Shown: one piece after another, positions 34,609-44,150 of the stretch | How the letters are laid out: each line of letters opens with the position of its first letter | Position numbering within the stretch: position 1 is the stretch's first letter | Source: Rhizobium sp. NFR03 | Lineage (GTDB): Bacteria > Pseudomonadota > Alphaproteobacteria > Rhizobiales > Rhizobiaceae | Reading direction: 5' to 3' | DNA length: 64,000 nucleotides | Assembly: GCF_900111275.1 (NCBI RefSeq) | Contig: NZ_FOGR01000002.1 | Span: 806,001 to 870,000 of the forward strand | The notes under the pieces: model-generated | What the model was told of the DNA's origin: nothing | The model's database searches: none | Seen by the model: only the letters and a program-made list of their open reading frames with translations | Made by a program: the position numbers and the translations under genes

Positions 34609-35127
34609 AATCACGGTCTCCTTGTCTTGAGGAAGCATTCGCTTCCGAATGAGGTTTGTCACGCCGTCATTGCCGACAGGACAGTGCCGATGCATCGCAA
34701 CCGCGCCGCATCCATGACACCCGGCAGCGCAAGCACGCTGCAACGTCGGTCTTTTGCCGGATGAGCGGCTCCCTCGATCAGGGTGTTCCGCATCGTCCAT
34801 GGAATGGAAGGTGACGTCCGCCGCCGATGTGCAGGCGCGTCGTCATCGTGAAATCCACTATGGCAGGTTAAGCCGGATCGAGGCTGACGCCAATCCCGAC
34901 AAATCATGAGTCATTTCCGGTGAAAGGACCCGTCAAGAGCCTCGTCCGGGCCTGCAAGGCAGTGGGCAGCGGGGTAAAAGCGCGCTATGGAGATGCGGGC
35001 AGCTCGCGGGGCTGGCGACGGCTGACGGGGCATATGTCCCGTTCGGCCTGTCTGTCGGGCATGGGCCGGCATGTTCTGTGTATTTCGTCGCGTGCATTCG
35101 ATGCGCGGCATCTGGGGAGAGATGAAA
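34609..35127. other. Intergenic region before lemA
   Basis: 519 nt between the 51-residue small gene and lemA. Apart from the leader hairpin at 34631-34646 I see no gene, repeat or recognisable RNA. It must contain the promoters of both genes. Confidence 0.5.
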
Positions 35128-35679
35128 ATGATTGCAGGTCTCGTCATTCTGGCCGTCGTCGCCGGCTATCTCGTCCTGGTCTATAACGGGCTGGTCAAGG
35201 CGCGGAACGTGAAGGAAGAGGCCTGGTCGGGTATCGACGTGCAGCTGAAGCGCCGCGCCGACCTGATCCCCAACCTGTTGGAAACCGTCAAGGGCTATGC
35301 GGCGCACGAGCGCGGCACGCTGGAGGAGATCGTCAACCTGCGCAACCGCGCGCAAGCCGTGCCGGCTGGCGATGTTGCCGGGCGCGCGCAGGCGGAAGGC
35401 ATGCTCGGTCAGGCGCTTGGCAAGCTGTTCGCACTGGCGGAAGCCTATCCCGACCTCAAGGCCAACCAGAATTTCTCCGAGTTGCAGGCCTCGATAGAGG
35501 GCACGGAAGACGAAATCCAGATGTCGCGCCGCTACTATAACGGCGCAGCACGCGACCTGAACGTGAAGGTCGAGAGTTTTCCGTCAAACCTCGTCGCCGG
35601 TCCGCTCGGTTTTTCCAAGGCGCCGTATTTCGAGATCACCAGCGAGGCCGACCGCGCGGTCCCGACGATCAAGTTCTGA
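35128..35679 (+). CDS. lemA: LemA-family protein
   Basis: 183-residue LemA protein: N-terminal membrane helix (MIAGLVILAVVAGYLVLVYNGLV), then a long helical bundle with KARNVKEEAWSGIDVQLKRRADLIPNL, the family hallmark, and SRRYYNGAARDLNVKVESFPSNLVA. LemA proteins are often paired with DUF2207 proteins; here that partner is 1.5 kb downstream, beyond aroA. Of two close starts (35122, 35128) the second has the better spacing to GGAG. Confidence 0.92.
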   Translation: MIAGLVILAVVAGYLVLVYNGLVKARNVKEEAWSGIDVQLKRRADLIPNLLETVKGYAAHERGTLEEIVNLRNRAQAVPAGDVAGRAQAEGMLGQALGKLFALAEAYPDLKANQNFSELQASIEGTEDEIQMSRRYYNGAARDLNVKVESFPSNLVAGPLGFSKAPYFEITSEADRAVPTIKF

Positions 35680-35754
35680 GCCTGCGCACCGGAGGCGTCG
35701 CCCCGGGACCGTCCCCATCAGGCACGGCGCGCAAAGATCACAAGAGACATTCGC

Positions 35755-37059
35755 ATGAGCAATGCCCATAAAAGCCCGATCCAAAAATCCGTGACGATCA
35801 CGCCGCCGGCGCATCCGCTCAGCGGTGCCGTCAGCCCGCCCGGCTCGAAATCGATCACCAACCGGGCCCTGCTTCTCGCGGGTCTTGCCCGGGGCACCAG
35901 CCGGTTGACCGGCGCGCTGCGCAGCGACGATACGCGCTACATGGCCGAAGCGCTCCGCGCGATGGGCGTCGAGGTGCGCGAACCCGATCCGACCACCTTC
36001 GTCGTCACCGGCACGGGCCGTCTGCTGGCGCCGTCAGCACCGCTCTTCCTCGGCAATGCCGGCACCGCCACCCGCTTCCTCACGGCCGCCGCGGCGCTGG
36101 TCGATGGCACCGTGGTCGTCGATGGCGACCAGCACATGCGCAAGCGGCCCATCGCGCCTCTGGTCGAGGCGCTGCGCGCGCTCGGCGTCGAACTGTCTGC
36201 CGATACCGGCTGCCCGCCCGTCACCGTCACCGGTACGGGCCGCATTCCGGGACGCCGCGTCGAGATCGATGCCGGCCTCTCCAGCCAATATGTGTCGGCA
36301 CTGCTGATGGCCGCTGCCGGTGCCGTGCCGGGCGACATCGAAAGCAGCGAGCCGCTCGAAATCGCGCTGGCCGGCGACGAGATCGGCGCGCGCGGCTATA
36401 TCGACCTGACGCTCTCGGCCATGCGCGCCTTCGGGGCGCGCGTCGAGCAGGTCTCGTCCTCCGTCTGGCACGTCTGGCCAACGGGCTACACCGCAGCCGA
36501 CGTCCGCATCGAGCCCGACGCCTCTGCCGCCACCTATCTCTGGGCGATGGAAAAGCTGACGGGCGGCCGCATCGATCTCGGCGTCCCCACGGCGGAATTC
36601 TCGCAGCCGGATGCCCGCGCCCACGACGTCATCGCGCAGTTTCCGCATCTCCCCGCCGTCATCGACGGGTCGCAGATGCAGGACGCGGTGCCGACGCTCG
36701 CCGTGCTCGCCGCCTTCAACGAAACGCCCGTGCGCTTCACCGGCATCGCCAACCTGCGCGTCAAGGAATGCGACCGTGTTCGCGCGCTCTCGCTCGGCCT
36801 GACGAACATCCGCGCCGGGCTTGCCGCCGAGGAGGGCGACGATCTGCTGGTTGCATCGGATCCCGGACTTGCCGGGCAGACCCTGCCGGCCGAGATCGAC
36901 ACCTTCGCCGATCACCGGATCGCCATGAGCTTCGCGCTTGCCGGCCTGAAGATCGGGGGCATCGCCATTCTCGATCCCGATTGCGTCGGCAAGACCTATC
37001 CGGATTACTGGGACGCGCTCGCCTCGCTCGGCGTCGATATGACCGTGCGGTCGGCTTGA
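35755..37059 (+). CDS. aroA: 3-phosphoshikimate 1-carboxyvinyltransferase (EPSP synthase)
   Basis: 434-residue EPSP synthase of the shikimate pathway, joining phosphoenolpyruvate to shikimate-3-phosphate. It has PPGSKSITNRALLLAGLARG, GDQHMRKRPIAPL, the NLRVKECDRVRALS block with the catalytic Glu, and DHRIAMSFALAGL. The PEP-site loop reads GNAGTATRFL: class I enzymes such as E. coli have GNAGTAMRPL and class II have GNAATGCRL, so Phe replaces the class I proline. It is not in the usual aroA-cmk-rpsA setting but between lemA and its DUF2207 partner, so it may be a second or a displaced copy. Confidence 0.93.
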   Translation: MSNAHKSPIQKSVTITPPAHPLSGAVSPPGSKSITNRALLLAGLARGTSRLTGALRSDDTRYMAEALRAMGVEVREPDPTTFVVTGTGRLLAPSAPLFLGNAGTATRFLTAAAALVDGTVVVDGDQHMRKRPIAPLVEALRALGVELSADTGCPPVTVTGTGRIPGRRVEIDAGLSSQYVSALLMAAAGAVPGDIESSEPLEIALAGDEIGARGYIDLTLSAMRAFGARVEQVSSSVWHVWPTGYTAADVRIEPDASAATYLWAMEKLTGGRIDLGVPTAEFSQPDARAHDVIAQFPHLPAVIDGSQMQDAVPTLAVLAAFNETPVRFTGIANLRVKECDRVRALSLGLTNIRAGLAAEEGDDLLVASDPGLAGQTLPAEIDTFADHRIAMSFALAGLKIGGIAILDPDCVGKTYPDYWDALASLGVDMTVRSA

Positions 37060-37135
37060 TCCGATGAAGCGCTCGGGGATCACGAACTGGCAGGGCTCGC
37101 TGGCAAGAACGGCGCAGATGGAAGGAGCATCGCGC

Positions 37136-39085
37136 ATGTCGCGGCTGATCGCGGTTCTCATGACCCTCTTTCTCCTGGCGGGCCTGACCGCCGGTCTCGC
37201 GAAAGCCGAAGAGCGCATTCTCTCCTACGATTCTCAGATCGAGGTTGCCGAGGACGGCACGCTGACCGTGACCGAGACGATCCGCGCGGTGGCCGAGGGC
37301 GACCTGATCAAGCGCGGCATCTATCGTGATTTTCCGCTGACCTTCACCGATAATGACGGACGGACGCACCGTGTCGGCTTCAATCTGGTCTCCGTCGAGC
37401 GCGATGGCGAACCGGAGCCGTCGCGCACCGAAAACATTGATGGCGGCATTCGCATCTATACCGGTGACAAGGATGTGTTTCTGTCGGAAGGCGTCCACAC
37501 TTTCGCGTTCACCTACACGACCGATCGCCAGATCCGCTTCTTCGAGGATCATGACGAGCTGTACTGGGGCGTCACGGGAACCGGCTGGGCCTTCCCCATC
37601 GACGTGGCGAGCGCAACCGTGCTCCTGCCGGGCGGCGCGCGGCCGCAGGCGCTGAATGTCTTCACCGGCGCCTATGGCTCCGAGGAGAAGTTTGCGCGCG
37701 GCTCTCCCGCCGGCAACGGCGCGACGTTCCGCACAACGCGACCGCTCGGGCCCCAGGAAGGTCTGACCATCGTCATGAGCCTGAAGAAAGGCGTGATCGC
37801 GCCGCCGAGCGAGGCGCAGATGCGGGCGGTCTGGTGGCAGGAGAACATGGCCGCCATCCTCGCCGGCGTCGGGCTCCTCGTCGTCGCGGTCTATTACGGC
37901 TGGATCTGGCGGCGCGCCGGGCGCGATCCGGATGGCGGCGTCGTCGTGCCGCGATGGGACCCGCCGGAAAACGCCTCGCCCGCGCTCGTCAACTATATCG
38001 ACAATCGCGGCTTTGCCGATGGCGGATGGACCGCGATATCGGCCGCAGCGCTGAACCTCGCCGTCACCGGCCGCGTCGTGCTGGAAGACCTGCAAAACGC
38101 GCTCGTCATCGCCGCCACCGGCAAGAAGCCCAAAACCGACAAGCTGGCCACGGGCAAGCTGCCCATCGGCGAAGCCGCGCTGATGCGCGCTGTCGAGGAT
38201 GCCGATGGCCGGCTGGTCATCGACCGCGACAACGGCCCCGCCGTCCAGAAGGCGGGCGAAGCCTTTCGCAAGGCGATGGAAAGCGAGCACCGCGGTAAAT
38301 ACTACAAGGCCAATATCGGCTCCATCATCGCCGGCATAGCGCTGTCCATCGCCTTCATCCTGGCGATCCTCGTGCTGGGAACGCTCGATGAAGCCGGTGC
38401 GGCCATCGTCATCGTGCCCGTCGTCATCGCCGTGTTCGTCGCCATCTTCATCGCCGTCTTCGGCCGGTCCATTCGCCGCAGATCAGGCCTTGCAGGCCGC
38501 ATAGCGGGTATCGTCGCTCTGGCCGTCTTCGGTTTCGTCGGGGTCACCGTCTTCGGCGGCCTCATCGCCTCCATCGCTTTCGAGGCCGTGGAAACGCATC
38601 AGCTGCCGCTGCTCGCCGGCATTGGCGGCATCGTGCTCGTCAACCTCGTTTTCCTCTTTCTCATGGGCGCGCCCACCCCCGTCGGCGCGAAGATGTCGGC
38701 GCATATCGCAGGCCTGCGGCAGTATCTGACGCTCGCCGAGCAGGAGCGGATGAACATGGCGGGTGCTCCCACCATGTCACCGAAGCATTATGAAACACTG
38801 CTGCCTTACGCCGTGGCGCTGGGTGTGGAAAAGCCCTGGTCGAAGACCTTCGACACATGGCTCGCCACAGCCGCAGCGGGAGCTGCCGCCTACACCCCCG
38901 CATGGTATTCCGGTACCGGCGGATATGGCGGGTTCGGCGACCGCATGGGTGGCTTTGCCGGCTCCATGGCCGGCGCCATGCAGTCGTCCCTCCCGCCACC
39001 GCCCAAGAGTTCCAGTTCGGGCTTTTCCTCCGGCGGCGGCTTTTCGGGCGGCGGCGGCGGCGGGGGCGGCGGCGGTGGCTGGTAG
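37136..39085 (+). CDS. DUF2207 membrane protein, LemA partner
   Basis: 649-residue predicted membrane protein: signal peptide (MSRLIAVLMTLFLLAGLTAGLAKA), an exported beta-rich DUF2207 domain (about 25-230), a membrane helix (AAILAGVGLLVVAVYYGWIW), a soluble part, further hydrophobic segments around 400-530, and a C-terminal Ser/Gly run ending in a long polyglycine and GGW. This architecture is typical for LemA-associated DUF2207 proteins. The start has AAGGAG nine bases upstream. The function is unknown; envelope stress or surface roles have been suggested for the pair. Confidence 0.88.
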   Translation: MSRLIAVLMTLFLLAGLTAGLAKAEERILSYDSQIEVAEDGTLTVTETIRAVAEGDLIKRGIYRDFPLTFTDNDGRTHRVGFNLVSVERDGEPEPSRTENIDGGIRIYTGDKDVFLSEGVHTFAFTYTTDRQIRFFEDHDELYWGVTGTGWAFPIDVASATVLLPGGARPQALNVFTGAYGSEEKFARGSPAGNGATFRTTRPLGPQEGLTIVMSLKKGVIAPPSEAQMRAVWWQENMAAILAGVGLLVVAVYYGWIWRRAGRDPDGGVVVPRWDPPENASPALVNYIDNRGFADGGWTAISAAALNLAVTGRVVLEDLQNALVIAATGKKPKTDKLATGKLPIGEAALMRAVEDADGRLVIDRDNGPAVQKAGEAFRKAMESEHRGKYYKANIGSIIAGIALSIAFILAILVLGTLDEAGAAIVIVPVVIAVFVAIFIAVFGRSIRRRSGLAGRIAGIVALAVFGFVGVTVFGGLIASIAFEAVETHQLPLLAGIGGIVLVNLVFLFLMGAPTPVGAKMSAHIAGLRQYLTLAEQERMNMAGAPTMSPKHYETLLPYAVALGVEKPWSKTFDTWLATAAAGAAAYTPAWYSGTGGYGGFGDRMGGFAGSMAGAMQSSLPPPPKSSSSGFSSGGGFSGGGGGGGGGGGW

Positions 39086-39188
39086 CTGCTAAACAAGGCT
39101 GTCAAAGCGCGCCAGCCATGGTGACTTTTCCGGCCGGGATTGCTAAGGCGACGGGCATCCGTTCGCTTTACCGAAAAGTCTGAGTGCC

Positions 39189-41369
39189 ATGCCCGATCTT
39201 CTGCTTGAACTCCGCTCCGAGGAAATCCCTGCCGGCATGCAGCGCAAGGCTGCCGGCGACCTCAAGAAGCTGTTGACGGACGCGATGGTCGAGGCGGGCC
39301 TGACCTATGAGGGCGCCCGCGAATACTGGACGCCGCGCCGCCTTACGCTCGACATTCGCGGCGTCACCGCCCGCTCCGCCGATGTGCGCGAGGAAAAAAA
39401 GGGCCCGCGCACCGACGCGAACGAAAAGGCCATCGAAGGCTTTCTGCGCGCGGCGGGCCTTGCCTCCATCAGCGACGCGCATGTCCATTCCGATCCGAAG
39501 AAGGGCGATTTCTACGTCGCACATCTGGTAAAGCCCGGCCGCGCCGCCGAGGAGATCGTCGCCGATGTGATGCCCGGTATCATCCGCAATTTCCCATGGC
39601 CGCGCTCCATGCGCTCGGGCGTCGCCTCCACCCGTCCCGGCGCGTTGCGCTGGGTGCGGCCGCTGCAATCCATCGTCTGCACCTTCGGCCCTGAAAACGA
39701 GGAAACACAGGTCATCGCCTTCGAGGTGGATGGTCTGGTCGCCGGCAACGTCACCTATGGCCATCGCTTCCACGCACCGGACCCGATCACGGTCCGCCGC
39801 TTTGCCGACTATATCGAGAAGCTCGAAAAGGCGAAGGTCGTGCTGGACGCCGAACGGCGCAAGGAGATCATCGCCGCCGATGCCGGCAATCTCGCCTTTG
39901 CCAGCGGACTGGAGCTGGTCGAGGACGCGGCCCTGCTCGAGGAGGTCGCAGGCCTTGTCGAATGGCCGGTCGTTCTCATGGGCACCTTCGACGAGGGCGA
40001 CCTCTCGATTCCCTCCGAAATCATTCGCCTCACCATCAAGACCAACCAGAAGTGCTTCGTCACCCGCCGCCCGGGGGAGGAGACCCTTTCCAACCACTTC
40101 ATCCTCGTCTCCAACATCGAGGCAAAGGATGGCGGCAAGGAGATCGTGCACGGCAACGGCAAAGTCGTCCGCGCCCGTCTGTCCGACGCCCGCCATTTCT
40201 GGACCCGCGACCAGAGCGACCTGCCGGATCTCGAAACATTGCGCGCATCGGCCGAAAAATTCGACCTCGCTCTCGCAAAGCCGCTCGACCAGCGGATGGC
40301 GAAGCTCGATGCGCTGAACGTCACGTTCCACGCCAAGCTCGGCACCGAGGGCGAGCGCGTGCAGCGTATCCGCGCACTCGCTGCCGATCTCTGCGCCGTT
40401 ACCGGCGCCGACCTCCAGCTGGTGGATCGCGCCGTCGTGCTCTCCAAAGCCGACCTGCGCACCGAAGCCGTCGGCGAGTTCCCCGAGCTTCAGGGCATCA
40501 TGGGCCGCAAATACGCGCTGTTGCAGGGCGAGCCGGAGGCCGTGGCGACCGCCATTGCCGAGCATCGCAAGCCGCAAGGCCCGACCGATGTCGTGCCGAC
40601 CGACCCTGTTTCGCTGACCGTGGCGCTCGCCGACAAGCTGGATACGCTTATCGGCTTCTGGGCCATCGATGAGAAGCCGACGGGTTCGAAGGATCCGTTT
40701 GCGCTGCGTCGCGCGGCTCTGGGTGTCAACCGGATGCTTCTTGAACGGAAGATCCGTACAGCGCTGATCTCGGTCTTCACGACGCACGGCCCGCGTGTCG
40801 TCGCAGATATCAAGTCGGGTGAATCCCGCACCTTTCGTGAAGAGCAGGCATCCGATCTCCTCTCCTTCTTCCACGACCGCCTGAAGGTCTATCTGCGCGA
40901 TCTCGGCGCGCGCCATGACCTGATTGAAGCTGTTCTGACACCCGATGCCGACGACCTCCTGATGGTCGCCCGGCGTGTCGAGGCGCTGACCGCGTTCATT
41001 ACGTCGGAGGAGGGGCTGAATCTGCTCGCCGGCACCAAGCGCGCGACGCAGCTTCTGGCGGCGGAAGAGAAGAAGGGTGCCGTCATCACCGATATGGTGG
41101 ACCCTGCTCTGTTTGCCCTGCCGGCGGAAGGCGAGCTTTACGCCGCTGTCAGCACCGCGACGTCGGAAGCGGCGGAAGCCGTGGCGCGCGAGGACTTCCG
41201 GTCCGCGATGGAAGCGCTCTCGACGCTCCGCGCCCCCATCGACCACTTCTTCGCCGATGTCCTCGTCAATGACGAAAACCCGGCGATCCGGGCAAATCGT
41301 CTTGCGCTGCTCGGCCGCATCCGCGCCGCCACCGGCACGGTCGCCGACTTCTCGCGCATCGCCGGATGA
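39189..41369 (+). CDS. glyS: Glycyl-tRNA synthetase beta subunit
   Basis: 726-residue beta subunit that recognises tRNA(Gly) and carries the anticodon-binding part. It opens with [22 protein letters not shown], then [10 protein letters not shown] and [12 protein letters not shown]; the last 100 residues match the DALR-type anticodon domain ([22 protein letters not shown]). Length is normal. Its TGA overlaps the ATG of the DUF523 gene. Confidence 0.97.
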   Translation: MPDLLLELRSEEIPAGMQRKAAGDLKKLLTDAMVEAGLTYEGAREYWTPRRLTLDIRGVTARSADVREEKKGPRTDANEKAIEGFLRAAGLASISDAHVHSDPKKGDFYVAHLVKPGRAAEEIVADVMPGIIRNFPWPRSMRSGVASTRPGALRWVRPLQSIVCTFGPENEETQVIAFEVDGLVAGNVTYGHRFHAPDPITVRRFADYIEKLEKAKVVLDAERRKEIIAADAGNLAFASGLELVEDAALLEEVAGLVEWPVVLMGTFDEGDLSIPSEIIRLTIKTNQKCFVTRRPGEETLSNHFILVSNIEAKDGGKEIVHGNGKVVRARLSDARHFWTRDQSDLPDLETLRASAEKFDLALAKPLDQRMAKLDALNVTFHAKLGTEGERVQRIRALAADLCAVTGADLQLVDRAVVLSKADLRTEAVGEFPELQGIMGRKYALLQGEPEAVATAIAEHRKPQGPTDVVPTDPVSLTVALADKLDTLIGFWAIDEKPTGSKDPFALRRAALGVNRMLLERKIRTALISVFTTHGPRVVADIKSGESRTFREEQASDLLSFFHDRLKVYLRDLGARHDLIEAVLTPDADDLLMVARRVEALTAFITSEEGLNLLAGTKRATQLLAAEEKKGAVITDMVDPALFALPAEGELYAAVSTATSEAAEAVAREDFRSAMEALSTLRAPIDHFFADVLVNDENPAIRANRLALLGRIRAATGTVADFSRIAG

Positions 41370-41881
41370 GCGCAGACATGGGCGCTGCGGGCAAAATTCT
41401 CGTCAGCGCCTGCCTCATGGGCCATGCCGTCCGCTATGACGGCAAAGCGAAGCCCTTGCACCATGCCTGCCTCGATCGCTGGCAGGCGGAGGGACGGCTC
41501 GTGACGATCTGTCCGGAAATGTCCGCCGGGATGCCTGTGCCGCGTCCGCCCGCCGAGATCGCCGAAGGGCGCAGCGGCGCCGACGTGCTGTCGGGCAGGG
41601 CCCGCGTCATCGAGGCGACGGGCGGCGATGTGACGGATGGTTTCCGGCAGGCAGCGGAAAATGCGCTGAGGCTCGCGCTGGAAACCGGCTGCACGCATGC
41701 GCTGCTGATCGATGGCAGTCCATCCTGCGGCTCCCGCAGGATTTATGATGGGGGCTTTTCCGGACGCAAGCAGGACGGTGAGGGCGTTGCGGCAGCCATT
41801 CTCCGCCGCCACGGCATTCGCGTCTTCGCCGATCATGAGATCGAGGCGCTGGCTGCGGAGATCGACGGGCGCCCGATATAA
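41366..41881 (+). CDS. DUF523-family protein
   Basis: 171-residue DUF523 protein: [17 protein letters not shown] at the start, [17 protein letters not shown], and [18 protein letters not shown] near the C terminus. Members have three conserved Cys-containing blocks that could hold a cluster; some relatives act on thiouracil (desulfidases). It overlaps glyS by 4 nt (ATGA) and is therefore translationally coupled. It ends at a strong terminator. Confidence 0.88.
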   Translation: MSADMGAAGKILVSACLMGHAVRYDGKAKPLHHACLDRWQAEGRLVTICPEMSAGMPVPRPPAEIAEGRSGADVLSGRARVIEATGGDVTDGFRQAAENALRLALETGCTHALLIDGSPSCGSRRIYDGGFSGRKQDGEGVAAAILRRHGIRVFADHEIEALAAEIDGRPI

Positions 41882-41900
41882 CGCGCATGACCCGCACAAA

Positions 41901-41937
41901 AAAATTGCGCCCCTGCTTCTCTCAGGGACGCAATTTT
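41901..41937 (+). terminator. Terminator at the end of the glyS operon
   Basis: AAAATTGCGCCCCTG (41901-41915) and CAGGGACGCAATTTT (41923-41937) form a long stem with one mismatch and a 7-nt loop. A-rich and T-rich ends make it bidirectional; it lies between convergent genes. Confidence 0.93.
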
Positions 41938-42005
41938 CCGCCTTTAGGTAAGGCACTTGCCCGTCAGGCCTGGAGGCCGGAGAGGGCAGGGACTGGAAGT
42001 CGCGA

Positions 42006-42587
42006 TCAGTTTAGCCGAAGCTGAAGGGTTTGCCCATCAAAATCGTGTGAAGGCGATTCGTTCGCGACGGGAGCCGGATCGGCGACCGGTGAAGAGGTCA
42101 CCGAAGCCGATGCAATGGAGACGGCTGTTGCCGCGCTGAGGGCGGCTGTCGTCATCGCCGCATCCACCGCCACGTTCATGCTGGTTTCCGCCGAGGCACC
42201 ACCCCCGGCTTCACCGTCCGCCGTCGCCTGCAGGACGAGGGGAGGCGTTGCCGGCTGACCGAGTGCGATCCGGATGTCCTCGTCGGACGCCTTGCTGATG
42301 AACGTCACCGGGGAGCCACCGAGCCAGGCTTCCGCCCGTACGAGCTTCATTTCACCATGGATGTCCCTGACCTCGATCCGGTCCGTGCCGGGCGCGATAT
42401 CGGGCACGACATAGGTCACTGCGCGCACATCCGGCTTGAGTGCCGGGCAAGCCGCGCACGTCAGCATCGTCACGCTTGGCGTCGCGGCCGGCGGCGTGCG
42501 GACATATTCCAGCGAGGCGGCAGAGGCTGGAAGAGGGATCAGGGCCGGGATGGCCAAGGCGATGCCGGCCAGCAGGAATCCGCGCAT
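42006..42587 (-). CDS. Exported HPE1-like protein
   Basis: 193-residue exported protein with a signal peptide (MRGFLLAGIALAIPALIPLPASA). The mature part has a conserved CAAC pair (VTMLTCAACPALKPD), then TYVVPDIAPGTDRIEVRDIHGEMKLVRAEAWLGGSPVTFISK. This matches, as far as I remember the family, rhizobial proteins annotated as plant virulence effector HPE1-like. The C-terminal third is Ala/Ser/Val-rich and of low complexity. The start has AGGGAGA nearby. Role unknown. The CxxC pair suggests a disulfide or metal in the periplasm. Confidence 0.75.
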   Translation of the reverse strand: MRGFLLAGIALAIPALIPLPASAASLEYVRTPPAATPSVTMLTCAACPALKPDVRAVTYVVPDIAPGTDRIEVRDIHGEMKLVRAEAWLGGSPVTFISKASDEDIRIALGQPATPPLVLQATADGEAGGGASAETSMNVAVDAAMTTAALSAATAVSIASASVTSSPVADPAPVANESPSHDFDGQTLQLRLN

Positions 42588-42737
42588 AGTAGTCTCCCTT
42601 GACGTTTGGGGGCACACTATCCCGCCACCGTTACGGTCCCGTCAGGAGAACTGGTAAAGTTTGAATGAACCGCATGAAAAGTGCGTTCGGGGTTACGCCA
42701 AAAGAGCCATCGCCGGTCAGCAACGGCACGCCCTCGA

Positions 42738-44006
42738 TCAGGCGTTACGGCCGATCGCACGCCATCCGATGTCGCGCCGGCAGAAGCCGTTCTCCCAGGA
42801 AACCTTATCGACGGCGGCATAGGCGGCATCGCGGGCGGCTTCCACCGTTTCACCGATGGCGGTGACGTTCAGAACGCGCCCGCCGGTTGCCACCAACGCG
42901 CCGTTCTTCAGCGCGGTGCCGGCATGAAACACCTTCATCGTGGCATCTTCCGGCGGAAGCGCGGCGATCGGCGTGCTCTTGTCATAGGCGGCGGGATAGC
43001 CCTTGGAGGCCATCACCACGCTCAGCGCCGTCTCGTCGCGCCATTCGGCCTCAAGGCCGGCCAGCTCGCCGGTCGCGGATGCCAGGAGCAGCGGAAGCAG
43101 GTCGCTCTTCAGCCGCATCATCAGCACCTGGCACTCGGGATCGCCGAAGCGCACATTGTATTCGATCAGTTCCGGTCCCTTTTCGGTGATCATCAGGCCG
43201 GCAAAGAGCACGCCTTCGAAGGGGTGCCCGCTCTCGGCCATGCCGGCGAGCGTCGGCTCGATGATCTCGCGCATCGTGCGCTCCACCATCTCGGCGCTCA
43301 TCACGGGGGCGGGGGAGTAGGCGCCCATGCCGCCGGTGTTCGGGCCGGTATCGCCTTCGCCGACACGCTTGTGATCCTGCGCGGAGCCGAGCGGCAGCGC
43401 TGTTTTGCCGTCGCAGAGGCAGAAGAAGCTCGCTTCCTCGCCATCGAGAAAGGCCTCGACCACGACTTCGGCACCCGCTGCACCGAAGGCGCCGGAGAAG
43501 CAGTCCTGCACGGCAGCCACGGCTTCCTCGACCGTCATGGCCACCGTCACGCCCTTGCCGGCCGCAAGCCCGTCCGCCTTGATGACGATCGGTGCGCCCT
43601 GTTCGTGGATATAGGCCATGGCAGGGCCGGCTTCGGTGAAGCGGCGATAGGCGCCGGTCGGAATGTCGTAGCGGGCGCAGATATCCTTGGTGAAACCCTT
43701 GGAGCCCTCGAGCTGAGCTGCCGCCTGCGAAGGGCCGAAAACGAGGATGTTTTCCGCGCGCAGCATATCGGCAAGACCCGCGACCAGCGGCGCCTCGGGG
43801 CCGACGACCACGAATTCGATGCCGGCGCTGAGGCAGAAGGACAGCACGGCCTCATGGTTCTCGACGTCGATCTCGATCAGCGTGGCGACATCCGCAATGC
43901 CGGGATTCCCGGGTGCGGCGAAAAGCTGGGTGAGGCGCGGCGACTGGGCAAGCTTCCAAGCCAGGGCATGTTCACGCCCGCCTGAACCGATCAGCAATAC
44001 CTTCAT
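42738..44006 (-). CDS. purD: Phosphoribosylamine-glycine ligase
   Basis: 422-residue GARS enzyme, second step of purine synthesis: ATP-dependent joining of glycine to phosphoribosylamine. It has [36 protein letters not shown], the ATP-grasp core [16 protein letters not shown], and [13 protein letters not shown]. Start: AAGGA lies upstream of the ATG; seven extra codons further upstream are rejected. Monocistronic; the HPE1-like gene follows on the same strand after 150 nt. Confidence 0.97.
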   Translation of the reverse strand: MKVLLIGSGGREHALAWKLAQSPRLTQLFAAPGNPGIADVATLIEIDVENHEAVLSFCLSAGIEFVVVGPEAPLVAGLADMLRAENILVFGPSQAAAQLEGSKGFTKDICARYDIPTGAYRRFTEAGPAMAYIHEQGAPIVIKADGLAAGKGVTVAMTVEEAVAAVQDCFSGAFGAAGAEVVVEAFLDGEEASFFCLCDGKTALPLGSAQDHKRVGEGDTGPNTGGMGAYSPAPVMSAEMVERTMREIIEPTLAGMAESGHPFEGVLFAGLMITEKGPELIEYNVRFGDPECQVLMMRLKSDLLPLLLASATGELAGLEAEWRDETALSVVMASKGYPAAYDKSTPIAALPPEDATMKVFHAGTALKNGALVATGGRVLNVTAIGETVEAARDAAYAAVDKVSWENGFCRRDIGWRAIGRNA

Positions 44007-44150
44007 CGTGTCTCGTCCTTGAAGCAACTAGGGAAGCAACCGTTCTGTTGCGGTTAAGGCTGCACTCCTTCCGGGTCAAGGAAAAACGCCTGTTATACCG
44101 TGCCGGTTCGGCTTGTCGGCAGGGAATGTACGGCAGGAATGCTGCCGCCT

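Noticed and set aside
39168-41246. 692-codon frame on the minus strand opposite glyS
   Set aside because: Shadow of glyS; no motif, and it starts within coding sequence.
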